Shown piece after piece: positions 52,753 through 62,379 of a DNA stretch of 64,000 nucleotides. Source of the DNA: Paenibacillus sp. OV219 (GTDB lineage Bacteria > Bacillota > Bacilli > Paenibacillales > Paenibacillaceae); assembly GCF_900110075.1 (NCBI RefSeq), contig NZ_FOCJ01000001.1, forward strand, positions 434,001 to 498,000. The letters run 5' to 3'. The first letter of the stretch is position 1; each line of letters starts with the position of its first letter. A model generated the notes under the pieces. It made no database searches. It was not told where the DNA came from and saw only the letters and a list, made by a program, of their open reading frames with translations. A program made the position numbers and the translations under genes.

Positions 52753-52796
52753 TTGACAGCAAGCGGTTACATTGTTATTTTAGAGTTATCGGTAAC
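52753..52796 (+). promoter_or_regulatory. fucI promoter with LacI-type operator
   Basis: TTGACA (52753-52758), a 17-base spacer and TATTTT (52776-52781) form a good sigma-A promoter. GTTATCGGTAAC (52785-52796), followed by A, matches the TGTTACCGGTAACA-type LacI palindrome and lies on the start-point. CGGTTAC in the spacer (52764-52770) is a second half-site. Confidence 0.75.
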
Positions 52797-52833
52797 ATTT
52801 TTTATCACATTCATTCGTTGGAGGGATTCGTTC

Positions 52834-54624
52834 GTGGCAGATATTAGCACTCGTTATCAATCCGCTTTCCCTAAGATTGGCATTCGACCTGCAATTGACG
52901 GCAGACGCAAGGGCATCCGTGAATCGCTTGAAGAGCAAACGATGGAGATGGCGAAGTCCGTTGCAAGGCTGTTTGCTGAGAATTTGCGCTATCCAAATGG
53001 TGAGCCTGTAGAATGCGTGATCGCAGATACTTGCATTGGCGGCGTTGCTGAAGCAGCTGCATGCGGTGAGAAGTTCTCGCGTGAAGGCGTCGGCGTATCC
53101 ATCACTGTAACGCCTTGCTGGTGCTACGGTACGGAAACGATTGATATGGACCTATCCATTCCGAAGGCGGTATGGGGTTTTAACGGCACAGAGCGTCCGG
53201 GCGCGGTTTACTTGGCGGCAGTATTGTCCGGGTATGCGCAGAAGGGCTTGCCGGCATTCGGCATCTACGGCAACGAAGTACAAGATACCGGCGACACGAC
53301 GATTCCAAGCGATGTAAGAGATAAATTGCTGGGTTTTGCCCGTGCGGGTCTTGTTGTAGCACTCATGAAAGGCAAGTCGTATCTATCAATGGGCTCCGTG
53401 TCCATGGGAATCGCCGGTTCGATTGTGAATGACACGTTCTTCCAGGAGTACCTCGGCATGCGTACCGATTACATCGATATGTCGGAGTTCGTCCGCCGCA
53501 TGGATCAAGGCATCTACGATCCGGCTGAGTACGAGCGTGCGCTGTCGTGGGTGAAGGAGAATTGCAGCGAAGGAGCGGACAACAATCCTCCGGCGCTTCA
53601 ATCGACCCGCGAGCAGAAGGATAAGGATTGGGAGACTGTTGTCAAAATGACGCTTATCGCGCGTGACCTCATGATCGGAAACCCGCGTCTGGACGAGCTG
53701 GGCTACGGCGAAGAGGCGCTCGGCCGCAATGCGATCGCTTCCGGTTTCCAGGGGCAGCGGGCGTGGACGGATCATTTTCCGAATGGTGACTTCTTAGAGG
53801 CGATGCTGAACTCATCCTTCGATTGGAACGGCATTCGCGCGCCATATATCGTTGCGACGGAGAACGACAGCTTGAACGGCGCAGTGATGCTATTTGGTAA
53901 TTTGCTGACGAATACAGCTCAAATCTTCGCGGATGTGCGGACGTTCTGGAGCCCGGATTCCGTGGAGCGCGTAACGGGCCATCGTCTAAGTGGCCATGCG
54001 GAGAACGGCATTCTGCACCTGATTAACTCTGGGCCTGCAACGCTTGACGGAACAGGACAGCAGGAGCAAGACGGCAAGCCAGTTATGAAGCCGTTCTGGG
54101 ACATTAGCGAAGAGGAAGCACAGAAGTGCCTAGATGCAACATCGTGGCGGCCGGCTTCCCTGGAGTATTTCCGCGGCGGCGGCTATTCCTCGGATTACCT
54201 TACGCGCGGCGGCATGCCGATGACGATGTCGCGGATCAACCTGGTGAAGGGCATCGGCCCTGTACTCCAAATCGCCGAAGGCTATTCGGTTGATTTGCCG
54301 GAGCATGTGCATGACACGCTCGACAAGCGGACGGATCCAACGTGGCCGACAACCTGGTTCGCACCAAGGCTGACAGGCAGCGGCGCATTCCGTACGGTGT
54401 ATGATGTCATGGACAACTGGGGCGCGAACCACGGCTCAATCAGCTACGGCCATATCGGCGCAGATCTCATTACGCTCGCTTCGATGCTGCGCATTCCAGT
54501 GAATATGCATAACGTGCCTGCGGAACAGATTTTCCGTCCGCGCGCATGGAGCCTGTTCGGCACCGACAATCCGGAGAGTGCGGATTACCGGGCATGTACG
54601 AACTTCGGCCCGCTGTATAATTAA
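52834..54624 (+). CDS. fucI: L-fucose isomerase
   Basis: 596 residues; GTG start eight bases after GGAGGG. It aligns along its length with E. coli Fuc[57 protein letters not shown] and [13 protein letters not shown]. Residues at the metal site, Glu343 ([10 protein letters not shown]), Asp367 (IFADVRTFW) and His533 (NWGANHG), are present. It interconverts L-fucose and L-fuculose, and often D-arabinose/D-ribulose, using Mn2+. It leads a two-gene unit with fucU. Fuculokinase, fuculose-phosphate aldolase and permease are not in the window, so the pathway must be completed elsewhere. Confidence 0.98.
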   Translation: MADISTRYQSAFPKIGIRPAIDGRRKGIRESLEEQTMEMAKSVARLFAENLRYPNGEPVECVIADTCIGGVAEAAACGEKFSREGVGVSITVTPCWCYGTETIDMDLSIPKAVWGFNGTERPGAVYLAAVLSGYAQKGLPAFGIYGNEVQDTGDTTIPSDVRDKLLGFARAGLVVALMKGKSYLSMGSVSMGIAGSIVNDTFFQEYLGMRTDYIDMSEFVRRMDQGIYDPAEYERALSWVKENCSEGADNNPPALQSTREQKDKDWETVVKMTLIARDLMIGNPRLDELGYGEEALGRNAIASGFQGQRAWTDHFPNGDFLEAMLNSSFDWNGIRAPYIVATENDSLNGAVMLFGNLLTNTAQIFADVRTFWSPDSVERVTGHRLSGHAENGILHLINSGPATLDGTGQQEQDGKPVMKPFWDISEEEAQKCLDATSWRPASLEYFRGGGYSSDYLTRGGMPMTMSRINLVKGIGPVLQIAEGYSVDLPEHVHDTLDKRTDPTWPTTWFAPRLTGSGAFRTVYDVMDNWGANHGSISYGHIGADLITLASMLRIPVNMHNVPAEQIFRPRAWSLFGTDNPESADYRACTNFGPLYN

Positions 54625-54654
54625 TTAGCTCGTTTCAACAGGAGGATTTCCACG

Positions 54655-55083
54655 ATGCTTAATGGTATTCCTAAAGTGCTGTCACCGGATTTGCTCAAAA
54701 TCTTAATGGAGATGGGCCACGGTGACGAAATCGTCATTGCGGACTCGAACTTCCCGGCTGCAAGCCATGCACAGCGGCTCATTCGCTGTGACGGGCATGA
54801 GATTCCGGCGCTGCTTGAAGCGATTCTCCAGCTGATGCCGCTCGATCAATATGTCGACAAGCCGGCTGCGCTTATGCAGGTCGTGCCTGGCGATACCGTT
54901 GCGACGCCGGTGTGGGACGTTTATGGTAGCATCATTCAGGAGCGTGCAAGCTTGGAGTCGCCGTTCGAAATGGTAGAGCGGTTCGCCTTCTACGAGCGGG
55001 CTCGCAATGCGTATGCAATTATCGCAACGAGCGAAACGGAGCGGTATGCGAATTTAATTCTCAAAAAAGGCTGTGTCCTCTAA
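54655..55083 (+). CDS. fucU: L-fucose mutarotase (RbsD/FucU family)
   Basis: 142 residues. MLNGIPKVLSPDLLKILMEM then GHGDEIVIADSNFPA, and RFAFYERARNAYAIIATSE, then GNI-like YANLILKKG, match FucU along its length, with the catalytic His in GHGDE and Tyr in FYERA. It speeds interconversion of alpha- and beta-L-fucose so FucI gets its preferred anomer. AGGAGG precedes the ATG by ~8 bases. It begins 30 bases after fucI and shares its transcript. A terminator follows. Confidence 0.97.
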   Translation: MLNGIPKVLSPDLLKILMEMGHGDEIVIADSNFPAASHAQRLIRCDGHEIPALLEAILQLMPLDQYVDKPAALMQVVPGDTVATPVWDVYGSIIQERASLESPFEMVERFAFYERARNAYAIIATSETERYANLILKKGCVL

Positions 55084-55096
55084 CGGCAGCCGTTTC

Positions 55097-55141
55097 AACC
55101 GGTCTCTTCGAGCTTATCGCTCGAACGGGGCCGGTTTTTTT
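55097..55141 (+). terminator. Terminator of fucIU operon
   Basis: AACCGG (55097-55102) with CCGGTT (55131-55136) encloses an inner TTCGAGC/GCTCGAA hairpin; a T-run follows. Confidence 0.85.
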
Positions 55142-55195
55142 ATGTCTTTTTTGGTAAAACTATGCCGAAATGGAAAGGGGGATCAATAAGCTTCG

Positions 55196-56347
55196 ATGAA
55201 TGGAAAATCGCTTGAGCTCGGGTTCTGGCCGGTCTTTATGATGCTAACCCTCTCTGTTGGTCTGTCCTCGCATGTATTGGTCCTTCCGACGGTGCTGGAG
55301 GTGAGCGGCAGGGATTCGTGGATGTGCGGCCTTATTGCTTTTGCCATCCTCCTTCCCTGGTCGATCATCTTCATCACCGGGACGATGAAACGAACGAAGC
55401 AAGTCAACATACGGAAGTGGCTACGTACAAGGGTATCTCCGTTTGGTGCTTGGCTTATTATTTTGCCAGTTATTATCGTTCTTCTGCACTCGAGCTTTCA
55501 AACCTTCGTCGAAACGGTCAGTTGGTCAGCATCAACTTATCTTCCGGATACACCGCTGCTCGTCATCATGTTCAGCTTGTTGACGCTCGTCGGATTTGCG
55601 GCATATAGCGGGCTGAGGGCGATCGCTTATATGTCCTGTTTGCTGCTGCCCACTGTTGTCATCCTGGGCGATTTCGTTATGAGTGCGAACATGCCTTACA
55701 AGAACTATAGCCTGCTGCTTCCGATGCTCGAGGGCGGATTGGGGCCGCCTATGCACGGTACAGTCTATGCAATCAGCTGCATGATGGAGCTATCGGCACT
55801 TTTATTTATCCAGCATCATTTGCGTGGCCGCATCAAGCACTGGCAAATCGCCCTCCAGCTTGCTTTCATCGCTCTGCTGATGCTCGGTCCGTCCATTGGG
55901 GCTCTCACCGAGTTTGGGCCAGCTGAGGCCGATAAGCTGCTCTATCCGGCGTTTGCGCAGTGGAGGCTCGTAACGATTGGCAAATATATCGAGCACGTGG
56001 ACTTTTTTGCCATCTATCAATGGCTCTCCGGTGCTTTTGTACGAATCTCATTCGGTATCGTGCTCGCCATCGAGCTGCTTCAGCTTCGCAAGCCGCTCAC
56101 CAAAGGGATGTTCGTTGCCGGAATATGTTTGGTTTATATGATCGCTGCGCTCTTTCTTCTCGCATCGGTGAGCGCTCCCGAAGCCATTATTCAATACGCG
56201 TTTGTAGTTGAGATCTGTGTCATAGTCTGCGTTACAACACTGATTTGGCTGTTATCATTTAAAGGCGTTCCGAAGGAGGGTGGTGCGGATGAGAATTCGA
56301 AGCCAAAAAAATCCGCCGAAGCATCAGGAGCATCCAATAACCTTTGA
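55196..56347 (+). CDS. Germinant receptor B subunit (GerAB/ArcD/ProY family), second operon
   Basis: 383 residues, about ten membrane helices. FWPVFMMLTLSVGLSSHVLV at the start, LIILPVIIVLLHSSFQTFVE, LPMLEGGLGPPMHGTVYAIS and FFAIYQWLSGAFVRISFGIV match spore germination transporter-like proteins. The ATG is 14 bases from AAGGGGG, a bit far, and an in-frame stop upstream excludes an earlier start. First gene of a B-A-C operon, unlike the A-B-C order at 32-35 kb. The gerA start overlaps its last 59 bases. No sigma-G promoter could be made out ahead of it. Confidence 0.92.
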   Translation: MNGKSLELGFWPVFMMLTLSVGLSSHVLVLPTVLEVSGRDSWMCGLIAFAILLPWSIIFITGTMKRTKQVNIRKWLRTRVSPFGAWLIILPVIIVLLHSSFQTFVETVSWSASTYLPDTPLLVIMFSLLTLVGFAAYSGLRAIAYMSCLLLPTVVILGDFVMSANMPYKNYSLLLPMLEGGLGPPMHGTVYAISCMMELSALLFIQHHLRGRIKHWQIALQLAFIALLMLGPSIGALTEFGPAEADKLLYPAFAQWRLVTIGKYIEHVDFFAIYQWLSGAFVRISFGIVLAIELLQLRKPLTKGMFVAGICLVYMIAALFLLASVSAPEAIIQYAFVVEICVIVCVTTLIWLLSFKGVPKEGGADENSKPKKSAEASGASNNL

Positions 56348-57722
56348 ATGGGTGCTTGATGCTGTGCAGCATTGTGGTGACGTTGAAGTTCACAAGCTGT
56401 CATACGATCGTGAAGGGACAGCAGATCGCGAGCACATCTCAGTACTGTATTGCAGCAGTATGGTTGACACGCAGTTATTGCAGAATTTGCTGCGGCCGGA
56501 CGGTCTTGGTGTTCGCATCGACCCGGAGCAAAGTCCGTTTATCCAAGGCTTAGATCCCGGCAGCGAAGGGAAAGAACTATTCAATCAACTGTTCGCTGGC
56601 TACCTCATTGTGTGGAAGCCGGAGGATGGGCAATTCTACGCGATGGATTGTGCGCAGCCGCCTGGGCGGACGACGGAAGAATCAACGCTGGAGCTGTCCA
56701 TTAAGGGGCCCCGTGACGGGTTCGTAGAAGAAATTGATACGAATTTGGCGCTGATCCGGAAGCGGCTGCGCTCACCGAAAATGCATGCCGAATGGTTTAC
56801 AATCGGTACGGAATCGCAGACGAGGCTATGCTTGCTCTCTATGGATGGCATTATATCGCCGGCTACGCTTGAGGAGGCAAGACACAGGATTCGCGGCATC
56901 AATATCGCGGTGCTCCATGGGGCTGGAGAGCTTGAAGAAATCATCTCTGATAAATCGATTGTTCTGGTTCCGCTGATTGATTATATCGGCCGGCCAGATG
57001 CTGTCATCCAATGCATCATGAACGGCAGATTTGCCATTCTCGTAGACGGCTCGCCTGCCGCCTTAATCGCGCCAGTCAATGTCTCTCTGCTCGTCAAATC
57101 CCCGGAGGATGCCTATCAGCCGTTCTATTTTGTCATCTTTGAACGGACGCTTCGCCTGATTAGTTTCTTGTTGTCCGGTATTCTTCCGGGCTTCTGGCTT
57201 GGTTTGCTTGCTTTCAATAATGACCAGATTCCGTTTGCTCTGCTTGCGACAGTGACGATGTCCAGAATTGGGCTGCCGTTCAGTCCGCAGATGGAGCTGA
57301 TTCTCATGATGATTATGTTTGAGATCTTCCGCGAAGCCGGCGTGCGCTTGCCTCGTGCAGTCGGTCAGACGGTAACCGTGGTCGGCGGTTTGATTGTAGG
57401 CGATGCAGCCATCCGCGCGGGGTTAACATCGCCAACGATGCTGGTTATTACGGCTGTGACGGCTGTGTCTACTTTTACGCTCGTGAACCAGTCCCTCAAT
57501 GGCTCCGTTACCGTCATTCGGTTCTATATGATGATCGCCGCCTCATTCCTTGGGCTGTTCGGCTTCTTTATCTCCCTATTCTCCGTCATGCTGTACTTCT
57601 GCACACTGGAGTCGTTCGGCATGCCTTTCATGAAGCCGCTAGCTCCATTTGAGTTCAAAAAGATGATTACCGCGGTATGGCAGCTGCCGTGGAAATACCG
57701 AGTGAAACGGAACCTACCATGA
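56289..57722 (+). CDS. Germinant receptor A subunit (GerA family), second operon
   Basis: 477 residues from ATG 56289 (AAGGAGGG eight bases upstream; two in-frame GTGs just ahead fall within the ribosome site). A soluble N-domain (DGFVEEIDTNLALIRKRLRS, EWFTIGTESQTRLCLLSMDG, NGRFAILVDGSPAALIAPVN) precedes the membrane part (FLLSGILPGFWLGLLAFNND, LILMMIMFEIFREAGVRLPR, VVGGLIVGDAAIRAGLTSPT). It is the scaffold and putative channel subunit of a nutrient receptor. It overlaps both neighbours, so the operon is translationally coupled. Confidence 0.95.
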   Translation: MRIRSQKNPPKHQEHPITFEWVLDAVQHCGDVEVHKLSYDREGTADREHISVLYCSSMVDTQLLQNLLRPDGLGVRIDPEQSPFIQGLDPGSEGKELFNQLFAGYLIVWKPEDGQFYAMDCAQPPGRTTEESTLELSIKGPRDGFVEEIDTNLALIRKRLRSPKMHAEWFTIGTESQTRLCLLSMDGIISPATLEEARHRIRGINIAVLHGAGELEEIISDKSIVLVPLIDYIGRPDAVIQCIMNGRFAILVDGSPAALIAPVNVSLLVKSPEDAYQPFYFVIFERTLRLISFLLSGILPGFWLGLLAFNNDQIPFALLATVTMSRIGLPFSPQMELILMMIMFEIFREAGVRLPRAVGQTVTVVGGLIVGDAAIRAGLTSPTMLVITAVTAVSTFTLVNQSLNGSVTVIRFYMMIAASFLGLFGFFISLFSVMLYFCTLESFGMPFMKPLAPFEFKKMITAVWQLPWKYRVKRNLP

Positions 57723-58879
57723 TGGCTTACAGACGCTCGCTATTACTATTGCTGCTTCTGACGCTAGTACTGCCAAGCGTCTTAGTCGGCTGCAAAGGGC
57801 GAATGGATACAAGCGATCTCAGCGCACAAGCGTTCGTGAAGGCGATGGGCATCGACTATAAGAAAGGGCAATATGTCGTTACAGTTCAATTAATGGACTT
57901 CTCCGCGATCGCGAAGACGGAAAGCCCCAAATCGCAGAAACCTTCTGTCTGGATCGGCATCGGACACGGCAAAAGCATTAGCGAGGCTAACAAGCAAATT
58001 GCGGTGACGACGCAGAGCACGCTTAATTTTGACCAACTGAACGTTGTCATTGTGAGAGAGCCTGCTATGGAAAAAATGGCTCAAATTCTCGATGCAGTTA
58101 ACCGGGTACGTGTGACCAGGTACACTTCATGGATCTATGGAACGCGCAGTGAACTGAGCGATATCTTCACGGCAAGCGCCTTCTTCGAACTGTCGCAAAT
58201 ATACAGCTATATCTACAACCCGCTTACGCTCGAGCAGCAGAGCAGCAGCGTGCCTCCTATGACGATGCAGAAATTCGTCGCAGCCTTCAATGAGAAGGCC
58301 GTTACCGCGCTGCTGCCAAGCGTTGGGGTCTCGAGCAAAGTGTGGCACGAGAATAAGCGGCCGATTACTGTGCAGGAGCTGGATGGCGTATTTGCCTTCA
58401 AGCTAAAGCGCAAGCCGGTCTATTTGCCGTTGAAGCAGGTGGTCGGCGTGCGTTTTGCGAAAAACCCGCTCTACCGCGCACAATACACGGTGCAAGCAGG
58501 CGAGAATAAGGATGTGGCTGTCGTCGGGATCACGTACGCGAAGGTGAAAAAGAAGGTATTGAAACAGGCTAAGGGAGGGCCGAAGTTTGTGCTGCATGTG
58601 AAGGCATACGGCGACTTGACCGAAATCAGCGGATCGATGATGGTAGGAGAAATTGAAAGCAAGGCGCGCCAGCTCATAAAGGACGAAATTAAGCTCGCCT
58701 ATACCTCGGGCATCCGTAAGCATGCGGATTTATTTAACTTGGAAGAAGTGATGTACAGGTATCATTTGGGGCAGTGGAAGAAATTCGCGCGCAGCGGCGA
58801 CTGGCTTCCAGGCGAGGAGGATCTGCAAGTGGAAATATCGTTTAGTATCCGGAGAGCGGGCGTGTTCGAAATGCAGTAG
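57719..58879 (+). CDS. Germinant receptor lipoprotein, Ger(x)C family, second operon
   Basis: 386 residues from ATG 57719, which overlaps the gerA stop as ATGA. A lipoprotein signal (RRSLLLLLLLTLVLPSVLVG then Cys) leads into FVKAMGIDYKKGQYVVTVQL, the GHGKSISEANKQIAVTTQST segment, EIESKARQLIKDEIKLAY and FNLEEVMYRYHLGQWKKFAR. These are the Ger(x)C landmarks. It is the outer-face C subunit of the second receptor. The two C subunits in this window are only distantly similar, which suggests different germinants. Confidence 0.94.
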   Translation: MMAYRRSLLLLLLLTLVLPSVLVGCKGRMDTSDLSAQAFVKAMGIDYKKGQYVVTVQLMDFSAIAKTESPKSQKPSVWIGIGHGKSISEANKQIAVTTQSTLNFDQLNVVIVREPAMEKMAQILDAVNRVRVTRYTSWIYGTRSELSDIFTASAFFELSQIYSYIYNPLTLEQQSSSVPPMTMQKFVAAFNEKAVTALLPSVGVSSKVWHENKRPITVQELDGVFAFKLKRKPVYLPLKQVVGVRFAKNPLYRAQYTVQAGENKDVAVVGITYAKVKKKVLKQAKGGPKFVLHVKAYGDLTEISGSMMVGEIESKARQLIKDEIKLAYTSGIRKHADLFNLEEVMYRYHLGQWKKFARSGDWLPGEEDLQVEISFSIRRAGVFEMQ

Positions 58880-59046
58880 TGGTGCTACATTACATTGCAG
58901 AGCCTACATTTCTCCATATGATGGCGTCATGCATCCATATTGATCGAATTAGAATCCCCCTATACTTGGAGACGACAAGTGAATTTGAGCGGTTTTTAGC
59001 GCGCTTCAAATAGAGTCGTTTTGTCCATAAGGAGGATACATTAAGG

Positions 59047-61233
59047 ATGTCAATTACATTCAATGCCGAAAGCGGTATGTTCCATCTGCAAACACGAAAC
59101 ATGAGTTATATTTTTCAAGTGCTGCATGGCTATCCAGCTCACTTGTATTGGGGTCGCCAAATTAGCGAGCCTAATCCAGCGCGTTTGCTGCAGCGCATCG
59201 AACGCGCTTCTTTCTGTCCGACTCCGATTCCGGAGGACCGGACGATCTCCCTGGATACATTGCCGCAGGAATATCCGGGCTACGGCTCTGGCGACCTGCG
59301 TTCACCGGCATATGCGGTTCAGCTACCGAATGGTACGACAGTAACGGAGTTGCTCTACGAATCGCATACGATCATGCAAGGGAAGCCTGAGCTGGAGGGG
59401 CTGCCAGCCGTTTATACGGAACAGGATTCCGAGGCGCAGACGCTTATTATTACATTGGCGGACAAGCTTGCCAGCCTTACGGTCGAGCTGTCCTATACGA
59501 TATTTGAAGCTTACGATGCGGTCATTCGTTCTGCGCGCATTAAGAACGACAGCACTGGCGTTATGCAGCTGACGCGCGCGCTCACCGCAAGCGTGGATCT
59601 GCCGCATGACCGCTTCGATATGCTGCAGCTGTCCGGTGCGTGGGTACGCGAGCGATATGTCCATAAGCGTCCGTTGACGCCGGGCTTGCAGGCAATTGAG
59701 AGCCGGCGCGGCTCCAGCAGCCATATGAATAATCCGTTCTTTGCGCTATTGTCCGAAGGCTCAACGGAGGATTACGGCGATGTGTACGGCTTCAGTCTCG
59801 TTTACAGCGGCAGCTTCTCGGCTGGTGTTGAAGTGGATCAGTTCCACACTTCACGCGCGTTTATAGGCATCAATCCGTTCGACTTCTCGTGGCGCCTTGA
59901 AGCAGGCGAGTCGTTCCAGACGCCGGAAGCGGTTATGGTCTTCTCGGGCAGCGGTCTCGGCACGATGTCGCAGACATTCCATGAGCTGTACCGGACACGC
60001 CTGTGCCGCGGCGCCTTCCGCGATGCGGTTCGGCCGATTCTCGTAAACAACTGGGAAGCGACGTACTTTAACTTCAACGCGGACAAAATTGAAGCGATTG
60101 CTGCAACTGCCAGCGAGCTCGGCATTGAGATGTTCGTGCTTGACGACGGCTGGTTCGGCCGCCGAGACAGCGACAACTGCTCGCTAGGCGATTGGGTCGT
60201 CGACGCGAAGAAGCTGCCTCGCGGCCTTGAAGATTTGGCGGAGCGGGTGCGCAGCCACGGGCTGGAGTTCGGCTTATGGTTCGAGCCGGAGATGGTGTCG
60301 CCGGACAGCGATCTGTATCGCGCGAATCCGGACTGGTGCTTGCACGTGCCTGATCGCCGCCGTTCGGAAGGCAGGAAGCAGCTCATTCTCGATCTCTCCC
60401 GTGCGGATGTGCAGAACTATATCATCGAAGCTGTGAGCGCAGTGCTGCGCAGCGCGCCGATTACGTATGTAAAGTGGGACATGAACCGCAACATGTCGGA
60501 GATCGGCTCGGCTTTATTGCCACCGGAACGGCAGCGGGAAACGGCGCACCGCTACATGATTGGCCTCTATCATGTGCTGGAGCAGATTACGTCTGCGTTC
60601 CCGCATGTGTTGTTTGAGAGCTGCTCAGGCGGCGGAGGCCGATTCGACCCTGGCATGCTCTACTACATGCCGCAGACGTGGACGAGCGACAACTCCGATG
60701 CGGTTAGTCGGCTGCGTATCCAGTACGGCACGAGCATCGTCTATCCGATTAGCACGATGGGCGCGCATGTATCCGCCGTGCCGAATCACCAGGTTGGACG
60801 CAATACGCCGCTTAAGACACGCGGCGATGTCGCGATGTCCGGCAACTTCGGCTATGAGCTGGACTTGACGGTATTCAGCGAAGCCGAGAAAGAAGAAGTG
60901 ATGCGCCAGGTAGCGCTTGTGAAAGAAGTACGCGAGCTTGTGCAGTATGGCACATTCTACCGGCTGCTCAGCCCGTTCGAAGGCAATGAAACGGCATGGA
61001 TGTTCGTCTCCAAGGATCAGCGCGAGGCACTCGTCGTACACGTTACCGTGCTGAGCGAGCCCAATCCGCCGCTTAGCCGCTTGAAGCTGAAGGGACTTAG
61101 CAGCGATCTGCGCTATGAGTGGGTTGGCACAGGCGAAGTTGTCGGCGGCGATGAGCTGATGCATGCCGGCGTCGTGAAGCCGCTGCCGCACGGCGATTAC
61201 TTTAGCTCGGTTTTCCGGTTCAACGCGAAGTAA
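59047..61233 (+). CDS. Alpha-galactosidase, GH36
   Basis: 728 residues, cytosolic (no signal peptide). An N-terminal beta-sandwich (~1-320) leads to the catalytic barrel (~330-640) with LVNNWEATYFNFN, FVLDDGWFGRRDSDNCSLGD, ITYVKWDMNRN and LFESCSGGGGRFDPGML, then PQTWTSDNSDA. Asp478 (KWDMN) is the nucleophile and Asp548 (TSDNSD) the acid/base, the same numbers as in Geobacillus stearothermophilus AgaA. It hydrolyses alpha-1,6-galactosides such as melibiose and raffinose after uptake. The likely transporter is not in the window. AAGGAGG lies 11 bases before the ATG. Confidence 0.97.
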   Translation: MSITFNAESGMFHLQTRNMSYIFQVLHGYPAHLYWGRQISEPNPARLLQRIERASFCPTPIPEDRTISLDTLPQEYPGYGSGDLRSPAYAVQLPNGTTVTELLYESHTIMQGKPELEGLPAVYTEQDSEAQTLIITLADKLASLTVELSYTIFEAYDAVIRSARIKNDSTGVMQLTRALTASVDLPHDRFDMLQLSGAWVRERYVHKRPLTPGLQAIESRRGSSSHMNNPFFALLSEGSTEDYGDVYGFSLVYSGSFSAGVEVDQFHTSRAFIGINPFDFSWRLEAGESFQTPEAVMVFSGSGLGTMSQTFHELYRTRLCRGAFRDAVRPILVNNWEATYFNFNADKIEAIAATASELGIEMFVLDDGWFGRRDSDNCSLGDWVVDAKKLPRGLEDLAERVRSHGLEFGLWFEPEMVSPDSDLYRANPDWCLHVPDRRRSEGRKQLILDLSRADVQNYIIEAVSAVLRSAPITYVKWDMNRNMSEIGSALLPPERQRETAHRYMIGLYHVLEQITSAFPHVLFESCSGGGGRFDPGMLYYMPQTWTSDNSDAVSRLRIQYGTSIVYPISTMGAHVSAVPNHQVGRNTPLKTRGDVAMSGNFGYELDLTVFSEAEKEEVMRQVALVKEVRELVQYGTFYRLLSPFEGNETAWMFVSKDQREALVVHVTVLSEPNPPLSRLKLKGLSSDLRYEWVGTGEVVGGDELMHAGVVKPLPHGDYFSSVFRFNAK

Positions 61234-61328
61234 GCCTATCTTGTACGATCTTGTACATGTGAAGGGACAACCTGCATTTCTCCCGCATATGATGTATAGC
61301 AATTGCATCAGGAAGGGAGGTAACGATC

Positions 61329-61721
61329 GTGCCACACACCATCGTTTGCAGTATTACCGCTGTGCTCGGGTCGCTGCTCACGTTCTCCTTTGGTATGTGG
61401 CCGGAATCATTGACATTACTCATTGTGGCAATGGGCGTAGATTACGCTACCGGCGTTACAGCCGCGGTTAAGGAGAAGGGATTAAACAGCGAGGCTGGTT
61501 CATGGGGATTAGCGAAGAAAGGCATTATGCTGCTCGTTATTTTGCTTGCCCACCGGATCGACATTATGCTTGAGCTTAATAATATTGCAATGGGCGGAGC
61601 CATTTATTTTTATTTAGCGAACGAGCTTATCTCTATTACGGAGAACTTAGGTCGCATCGGTATTCCTCTGCCGGATCGTCTTAGACAGATTATTGAGGTA
61701 TTGAAAGATAAGAGTAAATGA
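61329..61721 (+). CDS. Phage-type holin (toxin secretion/phage lysis holin family)
   Basis: 130 residues; GTG start after GGGAGGT. Three to four membrane helices (VCSITAVLGSLLTFSFGMWP, LLIVAMGVDYATGVTAAVKE, AKKGIMLLVILLAHRIDIML) with the family motif DYATGV, the KEKGLNSEAGSWGLAKK loop and IYFYLANELISITENLGRIG. Such holins release endolysins or export toxins and wall enzymes. No endolysin, tail or other phage gene is next to it, so it is a solitary holin, perhaps used for cell-wall enzyme release or spore-mother-cell lysis (inference). Confidence 0.9.
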   Translation: MPHTIVCSITAVLGSLLTFSFGMWPESLTLLIVAMGVDYATGVTAAVKEKGLNSEAGSWGLAKKGIMLLVILLAHRIDIMLELNNIAMGGAIYFYLANELISITENLGRIGIPLPDRLRQIIEVLKDKSK

Positions 61722-61743
61722 ACGTATAGCTCTCTTCATTTGA

Positions 61744-61771
61744 GGTCATCCTTTTTAGGATGGCCGTTTTT
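61744..61771 (+). terminator. Terminator after holin gene
   Basis: GGTCATCCT, loop TTTT, AGGATGGCC (61757-61765), then GTTTTT. Confidence 0.9.
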
Positions 61772-61875
61772 CTTGTCCTCCATATGTGCGCCTTGGCAGC
61801 TGCTTGCATCTCGAAGCCGGCACTGCTATAATGAGAACAAATGTTCTTATTGTTTAGGGGCTTGGAGGGGTTACA

Positions 61876-62253
61876 TTGGCTGTGGAGATGAATCAAGCAT
61901 CGCCGCCCGTTCAAATCGGCAAGGAACTGGAGCTTGTGAAGCGATATGTGCTGCTTGGCGTCGTAAGTCAAATTCTTGATCATGACATTCGTATCGTGGG
62001 AGCAACGGCAACGAAGCTGCCGCGTCTGTACGAGTCGATGATGCGTGGTCTTCAGGATCGAGTGCTGCTGGAGTTGGCGTCGATACGCAGACAGTTTCGA
62101 GCGTGCAGCATCCACCTGTATCAGGAGAAGCGCACGACAGAGGGGCTGACGGCGTCATACAGCTGCATGGGCTATCAGCATCACTTTTCAATGCCGTGGA
62201 CGTTTGTGAAAGCGGAGGCTGAGCGTCTGCTTCGGACATATTTGACGAAGTAG
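61876..62253 (+). CDS. Conserved-looking protein of unknown function
   Basis: 125 residues, soluble. The body runs KRYVLLGVVSQILDHDIRIV, TATKLPRLYESMMRGLQDRV, LASIRRQFRACSIHLYQEKR and HHFSMPWTFVKAEAERLLRT. I do not recognise a domain. Helical, basic, with RRQ and RYV segments and two His at 104-105; a nucleic-acid-binding or spore-related protein is possible but not supported. The TTG at 61876 is five bases after GGAGGGG, slightly close; a GTG at 61882 would be 11 bases away. Codon use is like the neighbours, so I accept it as a gene. Confidence 0.7.
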   Translation: MAVEMNQASPPVQIGKELELVKRYVLLGVVSQILDHDIRIVGATATKLPRLYESMMRGLQDRVLLELASIRRQFRACSIHLYQEKRTTEGLTASYSCMGYQHHFSMPWTFVKAEAERLLRTYLTK

Positions 62254-62311
62254 GGCGTTCATCGTTTTGTCAAAAAGGTGAAAAAAGTTTATTTGTTGAC
62301 ACAGTTTAAGG

Positions 62312-62341
62312 TTGAGAAGAACGGACGATCTTATGTAATAT
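62312..62341 (+). promoter_or_regulatory. Sigma-A-like promoter of cupredoxin gene
   Basis: TTGAGA (62312-62317), 18-base spacer, TAATAT (62336-62341), 38 bases before the ATG. Confidence 0.5.
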
Positions 62342-62379
62342 AAGGAGTAGACATTTGATGAAAAGGGGAGCAAGAAGCA

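Noticed and set aside
52168-52833. In-frame plus-strand extension upstream of fucI giving an 818-residue reading
   Set aside because: It runs antisense through the LacI gene, has no family similarity, and the real start at 52834 has a good ribosome site and matches FucI.
60625-61335. 236-codon minus-strand frame opposite alpha-galactosidase
   Set aside because: Shadow frame; the GH36 frame has intact catalytic residues.
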